This document shows, in pieces, positions 36,613 through 45,711 of a DNA stretch of 64,000 nucleotides. Each line of letters opens with the position of its first letter. Positions within the stretch are counted from its first letter, which is position 1. Both the position numbers and the translations under genes were made by a program. The stretch is taken from contig NZ_SCFN01000010.1 of assembly GCF_004138285.1 (NCBI RefSeq), positions 171,749 through 235,748 of the forward strand, in the 5' to 3' direction. The notes below the pieces were generated by a model. The model did no database searches. It saw only the letters and a program-made list of their open reading frames with translations, and had not been told where the DNA came from. This stretch comes from Gottfriedia acidiceleris. Lineage in GTDB: Bacteria; Bacillota; Bacilli; Bacillales; Bacillaceae_G.

Positions 36613-37506
36613 ATGAAATATATAACAATAAGTGTTATCATTCTTTTGTCATATTTTCTCACCCGTTATTATTTGTTAAAAAAAGAGATTAAAAGAACTA
36701 CTCAGCAATTACAAGCTCTTAATAAAAATACGATTGAAAAGAAAATTGACCTTCAGTATTTTGATAAAGACATTGAAATTCTTACAGCAGAAATAAATAA
36801 GCAAATTGATCTAACAAGAAAGTCTAAAGCAGAAAAGCGTTTAAGTGAAAATGAATTAAAACAGGCAATTTCATACATCTCGCATGATATACGAACGCCA
36901 ATGACGTCGATTTTAGGCTATATTCAATTTTTAGAATCAAATGAAATAACGTCAGATAAAAGAAAAGAATATACAAATATCGTAAAAAATAGTGCACGAA
37001 GGTTGAAGGTCTTACTAGAAGAGTTTTTTGAACTTTCAGTCATAGATCAAATTGATTATCCAATGAAGGTTGAAAAAATAAAATTAAATCAATTGATTCT
37101 AGAAGTACTATTAGGATTTTACGAAGAATTTAATCATCGAAATTTAGAACCAACTATTGAAATTCCGAATACTGAAATGATGATTATGGCTGATTCTTCT
37201 GCAGTAAAACGTGTCATAGAAAATTTAATCATTAATGCGATTAAACATTCTAGTGGAAATATTAATATCCGCCTTGAAAAATCAAATAAATCCATTCTAT
37301 TATCAATTAGTAATTCAGTTAACGAGTTTAATGAATTGGATTTACAACGTATGTTTGATCGTTTTTATAAAGCAGATCAAACTCGAACAGGTAAAGGCAC
37401 AGGCCTTGGTTTGCCAATTGCTAAAAGTTTAATGGAAAAAATGAATGGAAATATTACCGCTGAGTTTAAAGAGAATCGATTATATATGAAATGTGAATGG
37501 TTTTAG
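36613..37506 (+). CDS. Sensor histidine kinase of the ABC-linked two-component system
   Basis: The 297-residue kinase has one N-terminal membrane helix (YITISVIILLSYFLTRYY). The H-box is SYISHDIRTPMTSILGY, and the ATPase domain has NAIKHSSGN and GKGTGLGLPIAK. It has no large extracellular sensor. Such kinases usually sense through their ABC partner. The ATG at 36613 was chosen; GGGTGAG precedes it, and a GTG at 36604 is the alternative. It closes the operon. Confidence 0.88.
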   Translation: MKYITISVIILLSYFLTRYYLLKKEIKRTTQQLQALNKNTIEKKIDLQYFDKDIEILTAEINKQIDLTRKSKAEKRLSENELKQAISYISHDIRTPMTSILGYIQFLESNEITSDKRKEYTNIVKNSARRLKVLLEEFFELSVIDQIDYPMKVEKIKLNQLILEVLLGFYEEFNHRNLEPTIEIPNTEMMIMADSSAVKRVIENLIINAIKHSSGNINIRLEKSNKSILLSISNSVNEFNELDLQRMFDRFYKADQTRTGKGTGLGLPIAKSLMEKMNGNITAEFKENRLYMKCEWF

Positions 37507-37524
37507 AGGTAGAGTGATATTAAA

Positions 37525-37551
37525 TGGTCCCTAATATAGGGTCTTTTTTTT
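37525..37551 (+). terminator. Terminator after the histidine kinase
   Basis: A short stem around TCCCTA-ATA-TAGGGT is followed by T8. Confidence 0.7.
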
Positions 37552-37710
37552 ATTTTATTCAAAAAAGGAGATGACTTATGGCTATACGGTTTTAGGCATA
37601 ATCAAGTAACATAGAAATTTTATTAAAAAAACTAAAGCTCCCCTTATTGGGCTTACACCTAAAATATTTTTAATTTCTACTAGAAATATTAATATAATAT
37701 AAAACAAAAA

Positions 37711-37743
37711 CTAGGAGCTATTAAACATCTAGCTCCTTTTTTA
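37711..37743. terminator. Terminator between convergent operons
   Basis: The arms AGGAGCTA and TAGCTCCT have T-rich flanks on both strands. It can serve the MocR gene on the minus strand. Confidence 0.8.
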
Positions 37744-37766
37744 TGAAAAGACCTTTGGTAATAAAA

Positions 37767-39164
37767 TTACTTCATCTGTTTGTCGAGATATTGAGATAGA
37801 ACTTTCAATCCAGTATGTAAATCATCTAAAGTTTGTGTAGAAGAAAGTGCAATACGTAAATACTTTTCGGAAGAAGCCTGCCCACTTAGAAAACGATCAG
37901 AATGAAACACACGTATACCTTGATTTTTCAAGTCTGCTTCTAAGTTTACCCCATTACTATGTCCGTGTATTGGAAGCCAACGATAAAAACTAAGCGGATG
38001 ACCAATCTTATTTACAGGGAAATAGGATGAATAAATATCGTTTACAGTTTCAGCCAACTGTTTCTTTTGTTGAACGATTTCATGCGCTTTTCCTGATAAG
38101 ATCAACTCTGTAATGACTTCAACATCAAGTGATGATGTTTTTACGTTAAGATTAAAAATAGCCTTCAAAATCTTTTCACGTAGTGCATCCCCAAAAACCA
38201 TGTAAGCAACTCTCAATCCAGAACAGATGGACTTTGATGTACCACAAATATATACGCTTTGTTCTGGAAGTAGGTTATACATCGGTTGTTTGTAATCTGA
38301 AATTACTCCCGCTGTTATAAATGCATGTATATCATCTTCGATTAAAATTAAACGATGCTTCCTTATTACGGAAGCTAATTCAAGTTTTCGAAAGTCAGAA
38401 ATCATTATAGTGGTTGGGTTACTACAAGAAGGCATTAGGAATATACCATGTATATTAATTTGGCTACATTGCTTTTCAAGTTCATCTGGCAACATCCCAA
38501 ACTGATCTCCAGGAATTGGGATTAATTGAATGTGAAGTGTTTTTGCCAACTCAATAAAATTTGAAAAGGTGTAAAAATCTGTCGCAATTCGATTACCTGG
38601 CTCAAATAAACTAGCCAAAGCAAGGACCAAAGCATTTTGAGTACCAGAGGCAATTGCTAAATTATCTTGTTTAGCTTTAATACCAAAAGCTTCCATCCAG
38701 TTTAGTGCTGCTGCTTTTTGATGTGGGATACCGGTGGGATCATTATAATTTAATAATTGATCTAAATAGCTTTTACTGACTACTTTCTGAATTGCTTCGG
38801 ACACAATACTATTCGTTTGTTCAAAAGAAGCCACAAAGCCAAGATCAATACTATTTGCTGTTTTATCTGTTGAAATCGTTATTGAATGGGCAGCATTTGG
38901 TGCAACAAAAGTTCCACTTCCTGTAATCGCATAGATTAAACCTTTTACTTCACATATTTTGTAGGCTCGAGTGATTGTCGTAAAATTTAAGTCAAGAAAA
39001 TCGGCTAATTCTCGCTGCGGTGGTAACTTTGTACCGGGAGCAAGAAAGCCATTAATAATATCTTGTTCTAGTTGTATGGCAATCGAATGATAAAAAGGAC
39101 GTTTTAAAGTCATTTTGTCGGGTTTCCAAGACATTGGGTAATTATCAAATGAATTTACTGGCAT
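37767..39164 (-). CDS. MocR/GabR-type regulator (GntR domain fused to aminotransferase)
   Basis: The 465-residue protein has an N-terminal GntR winged helix (about residues 20-95, LPPQRELADFLDLNFTTITR) and a class I aminotransferase-like domain. The PLP-binding Lys is in CGTSKSICSGLRVAY. MocR proteins use PLP to sense amino acids or vitamin B6 and control adjacent genes. AGAGG lies 8 nt before the ATG at 39164, and a GTG nine bases upstream would fall inside that site. It is divergent from azlC-azlD-ade. Two long inverted repeats in the shared region are its likely operators. Confidence 0.9.
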   Translation of the reverse strand: MPVNSFDNYPMSWKPDKMTLKRPFYHSIAIQLEQDIINGFLAPGTKLPPQRELADFLDLNFTTITRAYKICEVKGLIYAITGSGTFVAPNAAHSITISTDKTANSIDLGFVASFEQTNSIVSEAIQKVVSKSYLDQLLNYNDPTGIPHQKAAALNWMEAFGIKAKQDNLAIASGTQNALVLALASLFEPGNRIATDFYTFSNFIELAKTLHIQLIPIPGDQFGMLPDELEKQCSQINIHGIFLMPSCSNPTTIMISDFRKLELASVIRKHRLILIEDDIHAFITAGVISDYKQPMYNLLPEQSVYICGTSKSICSGLRVAYMVFGDALREKILKAIFNLNVKTSSLDVEVITELILSGKAHEIVQQKKQLAETVNDIYSSYFPVNKIGHPLSFYRWLPIHGHSNGVNLEADLKNQGIRVFHSDRFLSGQASSEKYLRIALSSTQTLDDLHTGLKVLSQYLDKQMK

Positions 39165-39184
39165 AGGGGTCACCTCTATTGATT

Positions 39185-39219
39185 AATTCCATACAATTGT
39201 ATCATTTTTGTATGGAATT
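39185..39219. promoter_or_regulatory. MocR operator 1 over the regulator's own promoter
   Basis: The perfect 12-bp arms AATTCCATACAA and TTGTATGGAATT are separated by 11 bp. On the minus strand the site holds an extended -10 (TGATACAAT), so binding should repress mocR itself. Confidence 0.7.
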
Positions 39220-39303
39220 CTAAAAGTAAGATTATCTTCCAGTTGAGTCAGAATTTAATTAAATCAACTTTAACAGTACTTGATTTAATTTTTAGAAAAT
39301 TGT

Positions 39304-39337
39304 AATCCATACAATTATTTCATTTTTTGTATGGATT
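39304..39337. promoter_or_regulatory. MocR operator 2 at the azlC promoter
   Basis: The perfect 11-bp arms AATCCATACAA and TTGTATGGATT have a 12-bp spacer. The right arm contains the -35 (TTGTAT, 39327-39332) of a promoter whose -10 is TATAAT at 39351-39356. Confidence 0.7.
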
Positions 39338-39383
39338 CTGTATGTTAAATTATAATAAATTTAACGATACAGGATGTGAAGGT

Positions 39384-40094
39384 ATGAAAAAGGGAAACAA
39401 ACTTTGGAAGGCATTTCGCTTTGCTTTTCCACACACGATACCCATTTTTGCAGGATTTTTATTTTTAGGTATAGCATATGGGATTTTTATGAACTCTTTA
39501 GGATTCAGTGCCATTTATCCGATCTTGATGGGGTTAACAATATTTGCTGGATCTATGGAATTTATTGCAGCAAACTTATTACTGATGGGTTTTAATCCAA
39601 TAAACGCACTATTTTTAACTTTAATGGTGAACGCGCGACATTTGTTTTATGGAATCTCAATGTTAGATAAATATAAAGGCACTGGTAAGAAAAAGATCTA
39701 TCTAATTTTCGGACTATGTGATGAGACTTTTTCGATAAATTATACTGCTGATCTACCAGATAGCGTGGATAAGAGTTGGTTTATGTTTTTTGTTACATTC
39801 CTTAATCATTTGTATTGGGTAATTGGTGCATCAATTGGAGGAATTTTTGGATCACTTGTAAAATTCAATACAAAAGGGCTTGAATTCGTCATGACTGCCC
39901 TTTTTGTTGTTATATTCATAGAGCAGTGGAAAAAAGAGACAAAACACATTAGTGCAATAACAGGGGTCAGTCTTTCAACTATTTGTCTGATTATTTTTGG
40001 TGGAGATCACTTCATTATTCCTGCGATGCTTTCAATTCTTGTTACACTTAGTGTACTTAGAAAACCATCTAAGAAAGTCGAGGTATCAGTATGA
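39384..40094 (+). CDS. azlC: AzlC branched-chain amino acid exporter large subunit
   Basis: The 236-residue membrane protein has AzlC-family features: [20 protein letters not shown] at the start, [12 protein letters not shown], and about seven helices. The ATG at 39384 was chosen, since GAAGGT and AGG lie just upstream. An in-frame extension upstream would run over the operator. AzlC with AzlD forms an exporter of branched-chain and related amino acids (AzlCD/YgaZH type). It overlaps azlD by 4 nt. A MocR-type regulator probably controls it. Confidence 0.9.
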   Translation: MKKGNKLWKAFRFAFPHTIPIFAGFLFLGIAYGIFMNSLGFSAIYPILMGLTIFAGSMEFIAANLLLMGFNPINALFLTLMVNARHLFYGISMLDKYKGTGKKKIYLIFGLCDETFSINYTADLPDSVDKSWFMFFVTFLNHLYWVIGASIGGIFGSLVKFNTKGLEFVMTALFVVIFIEQWKKETKHISAITGVSLSTICLIIFGGDHFIIPAMLSILVTLSVLRKPSKKVEVSV

Positions 40095-40423
40095 CAATGA
40101 ATGTTACACAGCAAATTATTACAGTATCAATGGTTGTTTTAGGTACAATGCTTACAAGATTTCTTCCATTTATCATTTTTCCACCGGGGAAAGCTACACC
40201 GAAGTATGTACAGTATTTAGGTAAAGTCCTACCTTCTGCAGTAATTGGACTATTGGTTATCTATTGTTTTAAGAATGTAAATGTACTTTCTGGTACTCAC
40301 GGTATTCCTGAGTTTATTTCAGTAATTGTTGTTGCGATTCTCCATTTATGGAAGAGAATGATGCTTCTTTCGATAGCGGGAGGTACGATTGTTTATATGA
40401 TTCTTGTGCAATTAGTTTTTTAA
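40091..40423 (+). CDS. azlD: AzlD branched-chain amino acid exporter small subunit
   Basis: The 110-residue protein has four membrane helices. It matches AzlD by length and by the segment [15 protein letters not shown]. It starts in a 4-nt overlap with azlC (ATGA), so the two subunits are co-translated. It is followed 15 nt later by the adenine deaminase-like gene, in the same operon. Confidence 0.9.
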   Translation: MTMNVTQQIITVSMVVLGTMLTRFLPFIIFPPGKATPKYVQYLGKVLPSAVIGLLVIYCFKNVNVLSGTHGIPEFISVIVVAILHLWKRMMLLSIAGGTIVYMILVQLVF

Positions 40424-40441
40424 CAAAATAGGAGTGAAATG

Positions 40442-42199
40442 ATGAAAAATTATAGATGGAGTAATGAGCAAATTAGAAACCAAGTAAATGTTCTTGATGG
40501 AGTAATGAATCCGCATATCATTTTAAAAAATGCAACGTATTTAAACTCATATTTGAACGAATGGTTACATGCGAATATTTGGGTTTATCAAGACCGGATT
40601 GTTTATGTTGGAGAAGCTCTTCCGGAAAACTTAAATGAAATTGAAGTGGTAGATTGTGAAGGGCAATATTTAGTGCCAGGTTATATAGAACCTCATGCTC
40701 ATCCCTATCAACTCTATAATCCTCTTACATTAGCAAAGCATGCTGGTCAACTCGGTACAACAACATTAATAAACGATAATCTAAAATTCTTCTTAGAATT
40801 GCCTAGTCATGCTGCTTTTGAATTATTGAATGATTTTAAAAATATACCATCAAGCATGTATTGGTGGTGCCGTTTCGACGCACAAACTGAATTTCCGAAT
40901 AATGATGAGCTATTTAATTCGAAAGATGTTATGTCTTGGCTTGAAAATGAATTGGTTTTACAAGGTGGAGAACTAACCGCGTGGCCAAAGCTACTTAATG
41001 GAAATAATCAAATGCTTACTTGGATACAGGAGACGAAGAAGCTAAATAAGAAAGTGGAAGGGCATTTTCCTGGAGCTTCAGAACGCACATTAGCTAAGTT
41101 AATGTTATTAGGTGCAGATTGTGATCATGAAGCAATGACAGGAAAAGAAGTACTTTCACGTTTAATGCAGGGCTATATGGTTTCTTTAAGAAATTCTTCG
41201 ATACGACCTGATTTAGAAGTGCTTTTAAAGGAAATTAAAGAACTCGGAATTCAAAAATTTGATCGTTTTTTCTTTACGACTGACGGTTCACATCCTTATT
41301 TTTATGAAAAAGGAATGACTGATGAATTAATAAAAATAGCTATCCGTCACGAAATACCGTTAATTGAAGCATATAATATGGCAAGTTATAATGTAGCTTG
41401 CTATTATAATATGGAACATTTACATGGTTCAATCGCCACAGGAAGAATAGCAAATATTAATCTACTAGAAAGTAAAGAAAACCCAACACCTATAAGTGTT
41501 TTAGCAAAAGGTAAATGGATCAAGAAAGACGGGAACATAATCAATCAATATTTGCCGATCGATTGGGAGAAATATCAATTCTCTAAACTAGATTTAAAGT
41601 GGACTTTACAAAAAGAGGATCTGAGGCTTACAAACTCATATGGTATAAACTTAATAAATAATGTTATTACAAAACCATATGAAAGTATGATTGATGTAGA
41701 ATGTGATGAATTATCATACGAACATGATGAATGTTTTCTTTTAATGGTTGGAAGAGATGGTTCTTGGAGATTAAACTCGCTAGTGAAAGGATTTGCTAGG
41801 CATATGGGTGGATTTGCGAGCTCTTATTCTGGTACTGGTGACATTTTAATCTTAGGCAAAAGAAAATCAGATATGTTGAAAGCTTTTGAAAGAATGAAAG
41901 AAATTGGTGGTGGCTTGGTACTAGTAGAAGAGAACAAAGTTGTTCACGAAATTTCTTTAGCTTTAAAAGGTAGCATGTCTGAATTAGATATGGACAGTTT
42001 AATTCAAATTGAGAAAAAAATGATTGAATTGTTAAAAGAAAAAGGATATAAATACGACGATCCTGCTTTTACGCTATTATTCTTTTCTGCAACCCATTTA
42101 CCATTTATTCGATTAACTCCAAGTGGATTATATGATGTGAAAAACAATAATGTAATAGTTTCACCAGTAAAAAGGGAAACGCCACACAAAATAATGTAA
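40442..42199 (+). CDS. Adenine deaminase-like amidohydrolase (YerA type)
   Basis: The 585-residue amidohydrolase resembles B. subtilis YerA and adenine deaminases. Metal-binding His residues are in YIEPHAHPYQL, and further ligands are expected around GHFPGAS and CDHEAM. The late Asp lies in FTTDGSHP, and the C-terminal adenine-deaminase domain in GFARHMGGFASSYSG. It starts at the second ATG because GGAG is 7 nt upstream. Adenine deaminase makes hypoxanthine and ammonia. The location in an operon with azlCD under a MocR regulator is unexpected and raises doubt about the substrate. Confidence 0.8.
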   Translation: MKNYRWSNEQIRNQVNVLDGVMNPHIILKNATYLNSYLNEWLHANIWVYQDRIVYVGEALPENLNEIEVVDCEGQYLVPGYIEPHAHPYQLYNPLTLAKHAGQLGTTTLINDNLKFFLELPSHAAFELLNDFKNIPSSMYWWCRFDAQTEFPNNDELFNSKDVMSWLENELVLQGGELTAWPKLLNGNNQMLTWIQETKKLNKKVEGHFPGASERTLAKLMLLGADCDHEAMTGKEVLSRLMQGYMVSLRNSSIRPDLEVLLKEIKELGIQKFDRFFFTTDGSHPYFYEKGMTDELIKIAIRHEIPLIEAYNMASYNVACYYNMEHLHGSIATGRIANINLLESKENPTPISVLAKGKWIKKDGNIINQYLPIDWEKYQFSKLDLKWTLQKEDLRLTNSYGINLINNVITKPYESMIDVECDELSYEHDECFLLMVGRDGSWRLNSLVKGFARHMGGFASSYSGTGDILILGKRKSDMLKAFERMKEIGGGLVLVEENKVVHEISLALKGSMSELDMDSLIQIEKKMIELLKEKGYKYDDPAFTLLFFSATHLPFIRLTPSGLYDVKNNNVIVSPVKRETPHKIM

Positions 42200-42232
42200 G
42201 ATAGAAATCTCACAATTTATATTTACAATCTT

Positions 42233-42273
42233 AAGGTATGAATCCGATTTGTAGCGGAATCGTACCTTTTTTA
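42233..42273 (+). terminator. Terminator of the azlCD-deaminase operon
   Basis: The 14-bp imperfect arms AAGGTATGAATCCG and CGGAATCGTACCTT are followed by T6. Confidence 0.85.
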
Positions 42274-42422
42274 TTATGAGGAACTTTTCTTTTAATTGCT
42301 GTTACAATAATATTGAATAGTTTTTAAACATCTGATGTACAGTAATATACGTCAATTCAATTAATTTAACATTTTTCTGATAAAATAACCAAAAACTTTT
42401 ATTTTCTTTTAATTAACTCTTT

Positions 42423-42451
42423 ACTTTAGTAATTAGTTCTTGATACAATAT
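42423..42451 (+). promoter_or_regulatory. Probable promoter of the HelD-like gene
   Basis: TTACTT, about 17 bp, then TACAAT, roughly 55 bp before the start codon. The rest of the 304-bp gap 42200-42503 shows only the terminator. Confidence 0.4.
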
Positions 42452-42503
42452 CTTTCCGTCTGAAAATTCGGCAATTAAATTTACATATAAGGAGGTTAGG
42501 AAA

Positions 42504-44621
42504 ATGAATTTACAACCATACGAAGAAGAACTTCTATATTTAAACACAATTTTATCTGAAATGGAACGGCAGCTAACGAAACTTGAAGGGATTCCTGTTT
42601 ACACTGGAAGTGATGTAACAGAACAAGTACTTGAAGGAATTCGAGAAACAAATCGAAGAAATCTTCGCTTAGCTAAAAACGAACCTTATTTTGGCCGAAT
42701 GGATTTTCAAGAGGAGCATAAAGATTCGATACCGGTTTACATAGGAAAAGTAGGAATATCAGAACAAACTACGGAAAATCCATTGATAATTGATTGGCGT
42801 GCCCCAATTGCAAGTATGTTTTATTCGTTTACAGGAGGAGACGATCCTGCTTATTACGAATCACCTGAAGGTATTATCGAAGGGATAATATTTTTAAAAC
42901 GAAATATAGTAATCCGCAAAAAAAATCTCCAACGCGTTGTAGATACATATGTAAGAGGCGATCAAGATGTATCAACAACTGATGATTTTCTTCTATATCG
43001 ATTAAGTGAAAACAAAGATAATCGCTTGAAGGATATTGTATCTACTATTCAATCTGAACAAAATGATATTATTCGTTCATCCAAAAATACACCTTTAGTC
43101 ATTCAAGGAGTAGCAGGAAGCGGAAAAACAACTGTTGCTCTTCATCGACTAGCATTTCTGATTTACCAATACCGTGAAACATTAAGGGCAGATAAAATGA
43201 TTATTTTTGCACCTAATAATATGTTTCTAGATTATATTTCAAACGTTCTTCCTGAATTAGGAGTAGGTGGCATTCAACAAACAACATTTTCTGATTGGGC
43301 ATTAAATACCCTCGACCATGAAGTAAAACAAAAGGATTCCTCAGAAAACCTTAACAAATGGTTCGCAACTGGTGCTAATCGCCTTGAAATCAATCAAAAT
43401 AGTCCAGGTAAATGGAAAGGCTCCACTCATTTTATGTCATATATTGATCGATGCATGGATATGTATGAAGCCTCAGCTGTACCTGAAAATGATTTCAAAC
43501 CATGGAAAAAAAGAATGATTGATAAAGAAACACTTAAACATTGGTTTAGTTTTGAATATAAACATTATCCACTTGCTAAACGGAGAGAACGCATTGTTGC
43601 TAGGCTTAAGAAATGGATTGATAATGAGCTAAAGGTTATAGAAGAAACTAACATAAAAAAAGAAAAAAAGAAAAAAGCAATTCAATATTTAAATTCTTAT
43701 ATGAAACAATGGCCAAAGCATACTGCACTTACTTTCTATAAATCTTTATTCACTACAACAAAGAATGCTTCTATTGTAGACGAAATACCGAGAGATATTA
43801 TTAAATCTACAACTTTAAATTGTAAAAAGAAAGAGATGGATCAGGAGGATTTGGCTCCGCTAGTATATATTCACAATCGTCTTTATGGAATTGAGTCAAA
43901 GCAAAAGTTTCATCATGTAATAGTAGACGAAGCGCAGGATTTTTCACCTTTTCAAATTGCATTATTAAAGCAGATGACAATTGGAAATTCGTTCACCATT
44001 CTCGGAGATTTATCCCAAGCTATTCACGAGTATCAAGGGATTAATACTTGGGATGAATTTTTAGAGGTATTCAATGAAAAAGAAGTAACCTATTACGAGT
44101 TAAATAGAAGCTATCGTTCCACAATGGAAATCATTCATTTTGCGAATGAGATTATAAAAAAAGCAAATATACCTGTTAGCTTAGCAAATCCAGTTTTTCG
44201 AAGTGGAGAAAAAGTTAAATTACTAGAAGTAGATCATACAAATCGGATTCAAGTAATCATTAATTCCATCAAACAATTAAAAATGGATAAAATGGATACA
44301 ATTGCAATTATTGGCCGTACTGAGGATGAGTGTGCAAATTTACATAGTGAATTATCCGCAGCTGGAGAAGAAGTATCCTTTATTCATTCAAAACAGAGAA
44401 AATACGAAGGTGGAATTTCAGTAGTACCAGTTTATCTTTCTAAAGGACTTGAATTTGATGCTGTACTACTTGTCGATGTAGATGACATGCACTATGAAAA
44501 AACTAAACAAGACGCTAAGTTACTTTATGTTGGATGTACTCGAGCACTTCATAATTTAATCGTACTTTATTCTGGAAACAAATCTCCACTAATTGAAAAA
44601 TCACCACTTCAGACAGTATAA
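42504..44621 (+). CDS. HelD-like superfamily 1 ATPase acting on RNA polymerase
   Basis: This 705-residue protein is somewhat shorter than B. subtilis HelD (774). It has an N-terminal coiled-coil arm (YEEELLYLNTILSEMERQL), the HelD-specific WRAPIASMFY segment, and UvrD-like motor motifs: Walker A GVAGSGKTT, Walker B VDEAQDFSPFQ, GDLSQAI, ELNRSYRST and a last motif LLYVGCTRALH. HelD proteins pull RNA polymerase off DNA and recycle it, and some relatives protect it from rifampicin. AAGGAGG precedes the ATG. It stands alone with its own terminator. It may be the main HelD or a second copy. Confidence 0.88.
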   Translation: MNLQPYEEELLYLNTILSEMERQLTKLEGIPVYTGSDVTEQVLEGIRETNRRNLRLAKNEPYFGRMDFQEEHKDSIPVYIGKVGISEQTTENPLIIDWRAPIASMFYSFTGGDDPAYYESPEGIIEGIIFLKRNIVIRKKNLQRVVDTYVRGDQDVSTTDDFLLYRLSENKDNRLKDIVSTIQSEQNDIIRSSKNTPLVIQGVAGSGKTTVALHRLAFLIYQYRETLRADKMIIFAPNNMFLDYISNVLPELGVGGIQQTTFSDWALNTLDHEVKQKDSSENLNKWFATGANRLEINQNSPGKWKGSTHFMSYIDRCMDMYEASAVPENDFKPWKKRMIDKETLKHWFSFEYKHYPLAKRRERIVARLKKWIDNELKVIEETNIKKEKKKKAIQYLNSYMKQWPKHTALTFYKSLFTTTKNASIVDEIPRDIIKSTTLNCKKKEMDQEDLAPLVYIHNRLYGIESKQKFHHVIVDEAQDFSPFQIALLKQMTIGNSFTILGDLSQAIHEYQGINTWDEFLEVFNEKEVTYYELNRSYRSTMEIIHFANEIIKKANIPVSLANPVFRSGEKVKLLEVDHTNRIQVIINSIKQLKMDKMDTIAIIGRTEDECANLHSELSAAGEEVSFIHSKQRKYEGGISVVPVYLSKGLEFDAVLLVDVDDMHYEKTKQDAKLLYVGCTRALHNLIVLYSGNKSPLIEKSPLQTV

Positions 44622-44710
44622 ATACAATTGATGTCACGTTGCATCAACTGGCTAATTATTTTAACTAAGCGCTAATTAAAAGCATTTACAAATATTTAAT
44701 ACTAATTTTC

Positions 44711-44746
44711 AAAGGAGCATCGATTTTACAGATCGATGCTTTTTTA
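44711..44746 (+). terminator. Terminator after the HelD-like gene
   Basis: The arms AGCATCGAT and ATCGATGCT are followed by T5. Confidence 0.9.
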
Positions 44747-44911
44747 TATTGACTCGATTGAACTTCTAAAACTATAGAATCATTTTCAATCTATTCCTTA
44801 AAACAGACAATTCTTCTGTTATTGTCAAAAAAACTCCTAAAATATGGTAAATCTTACTCATTTCAACAAGATTAGTAGTCTATTAAGATTGAAGTATTAA
44901 ATAAAAAGTAG

Positions 44912-45709
44912 GTGATCATCATCGAGACAAAACAAGAAGTCATATTGTGCTTAAAGGATCTAAAAAAGGACTATGGTGCAAAATCGGTTTTAAAAGGAAT
45001 TGATTTAACTGTTCATCGTGGACAAATTATTGGTTATATTGGACCAAATGGAGCAGGTAAAAGCACGACTATAAAAATTTTATTAGGGCTAGAAGGAAAT
45101 TACACTGGGAATGTTGAGATTTTTGGGGAAGAAATTTCAGAACAGAATGTTGAATACAAGAAGAAAATTGGGTATGTTCCTGAAATTGCCGAACTATACG
45201 ATAATCTTACAGCTAGAGAGTATTTAACATTCGTTGGCGAGTTATATGGGCTGGATTTTGATGAAGCTGATGAGAAGGCTATGAAGTTAATGAAGGTATT
45301 TGGTTTGGAGGAAGTTTATTTTTCCCGAATAGCTTCTTTTTCAAAGGGGATGAGGCAAAAAGTCCTTATCATTTCAAGTTTAATCCATAATCCTGACTTA
45401 TTGTTTTTGGATGAGCCACTTAGTGGGCTTGATGCAAATAGTGTAATGGTATTTAAAGAAATATTAGGCATTCTAGCAGCAAATGGAAAAACGATTTTTT
45501 ACTCATCACATATAATGGATGTTGTAGAGAAAATAAGTAATCGAATTATTTTGATCAATGATGGTAAAATCGTTGCAGATGGTAGTTTTAAAGAACTAAA
45601 GGAGCAAAATGAAGAAGGATCATTGGAACAGATTTTCAATCAGCTTACAGGGTTTAATGAACATCAAGCTTTAGCTGAGGAATTCGTTTCCATTGTTAAA
45701 GGGGGATAA
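44912..45709 (+). CDS. ABC transporter ATPase
   Basis: The 265-residue ATPase has Walker A GPNGAGKST, signature SFSKGMRQK, Walker B LLFLDEPLSGLD and switch His in SSHIMD. The start is uncertain. The GTG at 44912 lies within AGGTGATC, itself an excellent match to the 16S 3' end. Initiation at one of the following ATC codons, at a rare start codon, or at an internal site is therefore possible. It is followed 2 nt later by its permease. Confidence 0.88.
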   Translation: MIIIETKQEVILCLKDLKKDYGAKSVLKGIDLTVHRGQIIGYIGPNGAGKSTTIKILLGLEGNYTGNVEIFGEEISEQNVEYKKKIGYVPEIAELYDNLTAREYLTFVGELYGLDFDEADEKAMKLMKVFGLEEVYFSRIASFSKGMRQKVLIISSLIHNPDLLFLDEPLSGLDANSVMVFKEILGILAANGKTIFYSSHIMDVVEKISNRIILINDGKIVADGSFKELKEQNEEGSLEQIFNQLTGFNEHQALAEEFVSIVKGG

Positions 45710-45711
45710 AT

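Noticed and set aside
37569..37596. Five-codon frame MAIRF with a strong AAAAAAGGAG site
   Set aside because: Too short to support as a gene. It may be a leftover start of a deleted gene or a leader peptide, but nothing follows it except hairpins.
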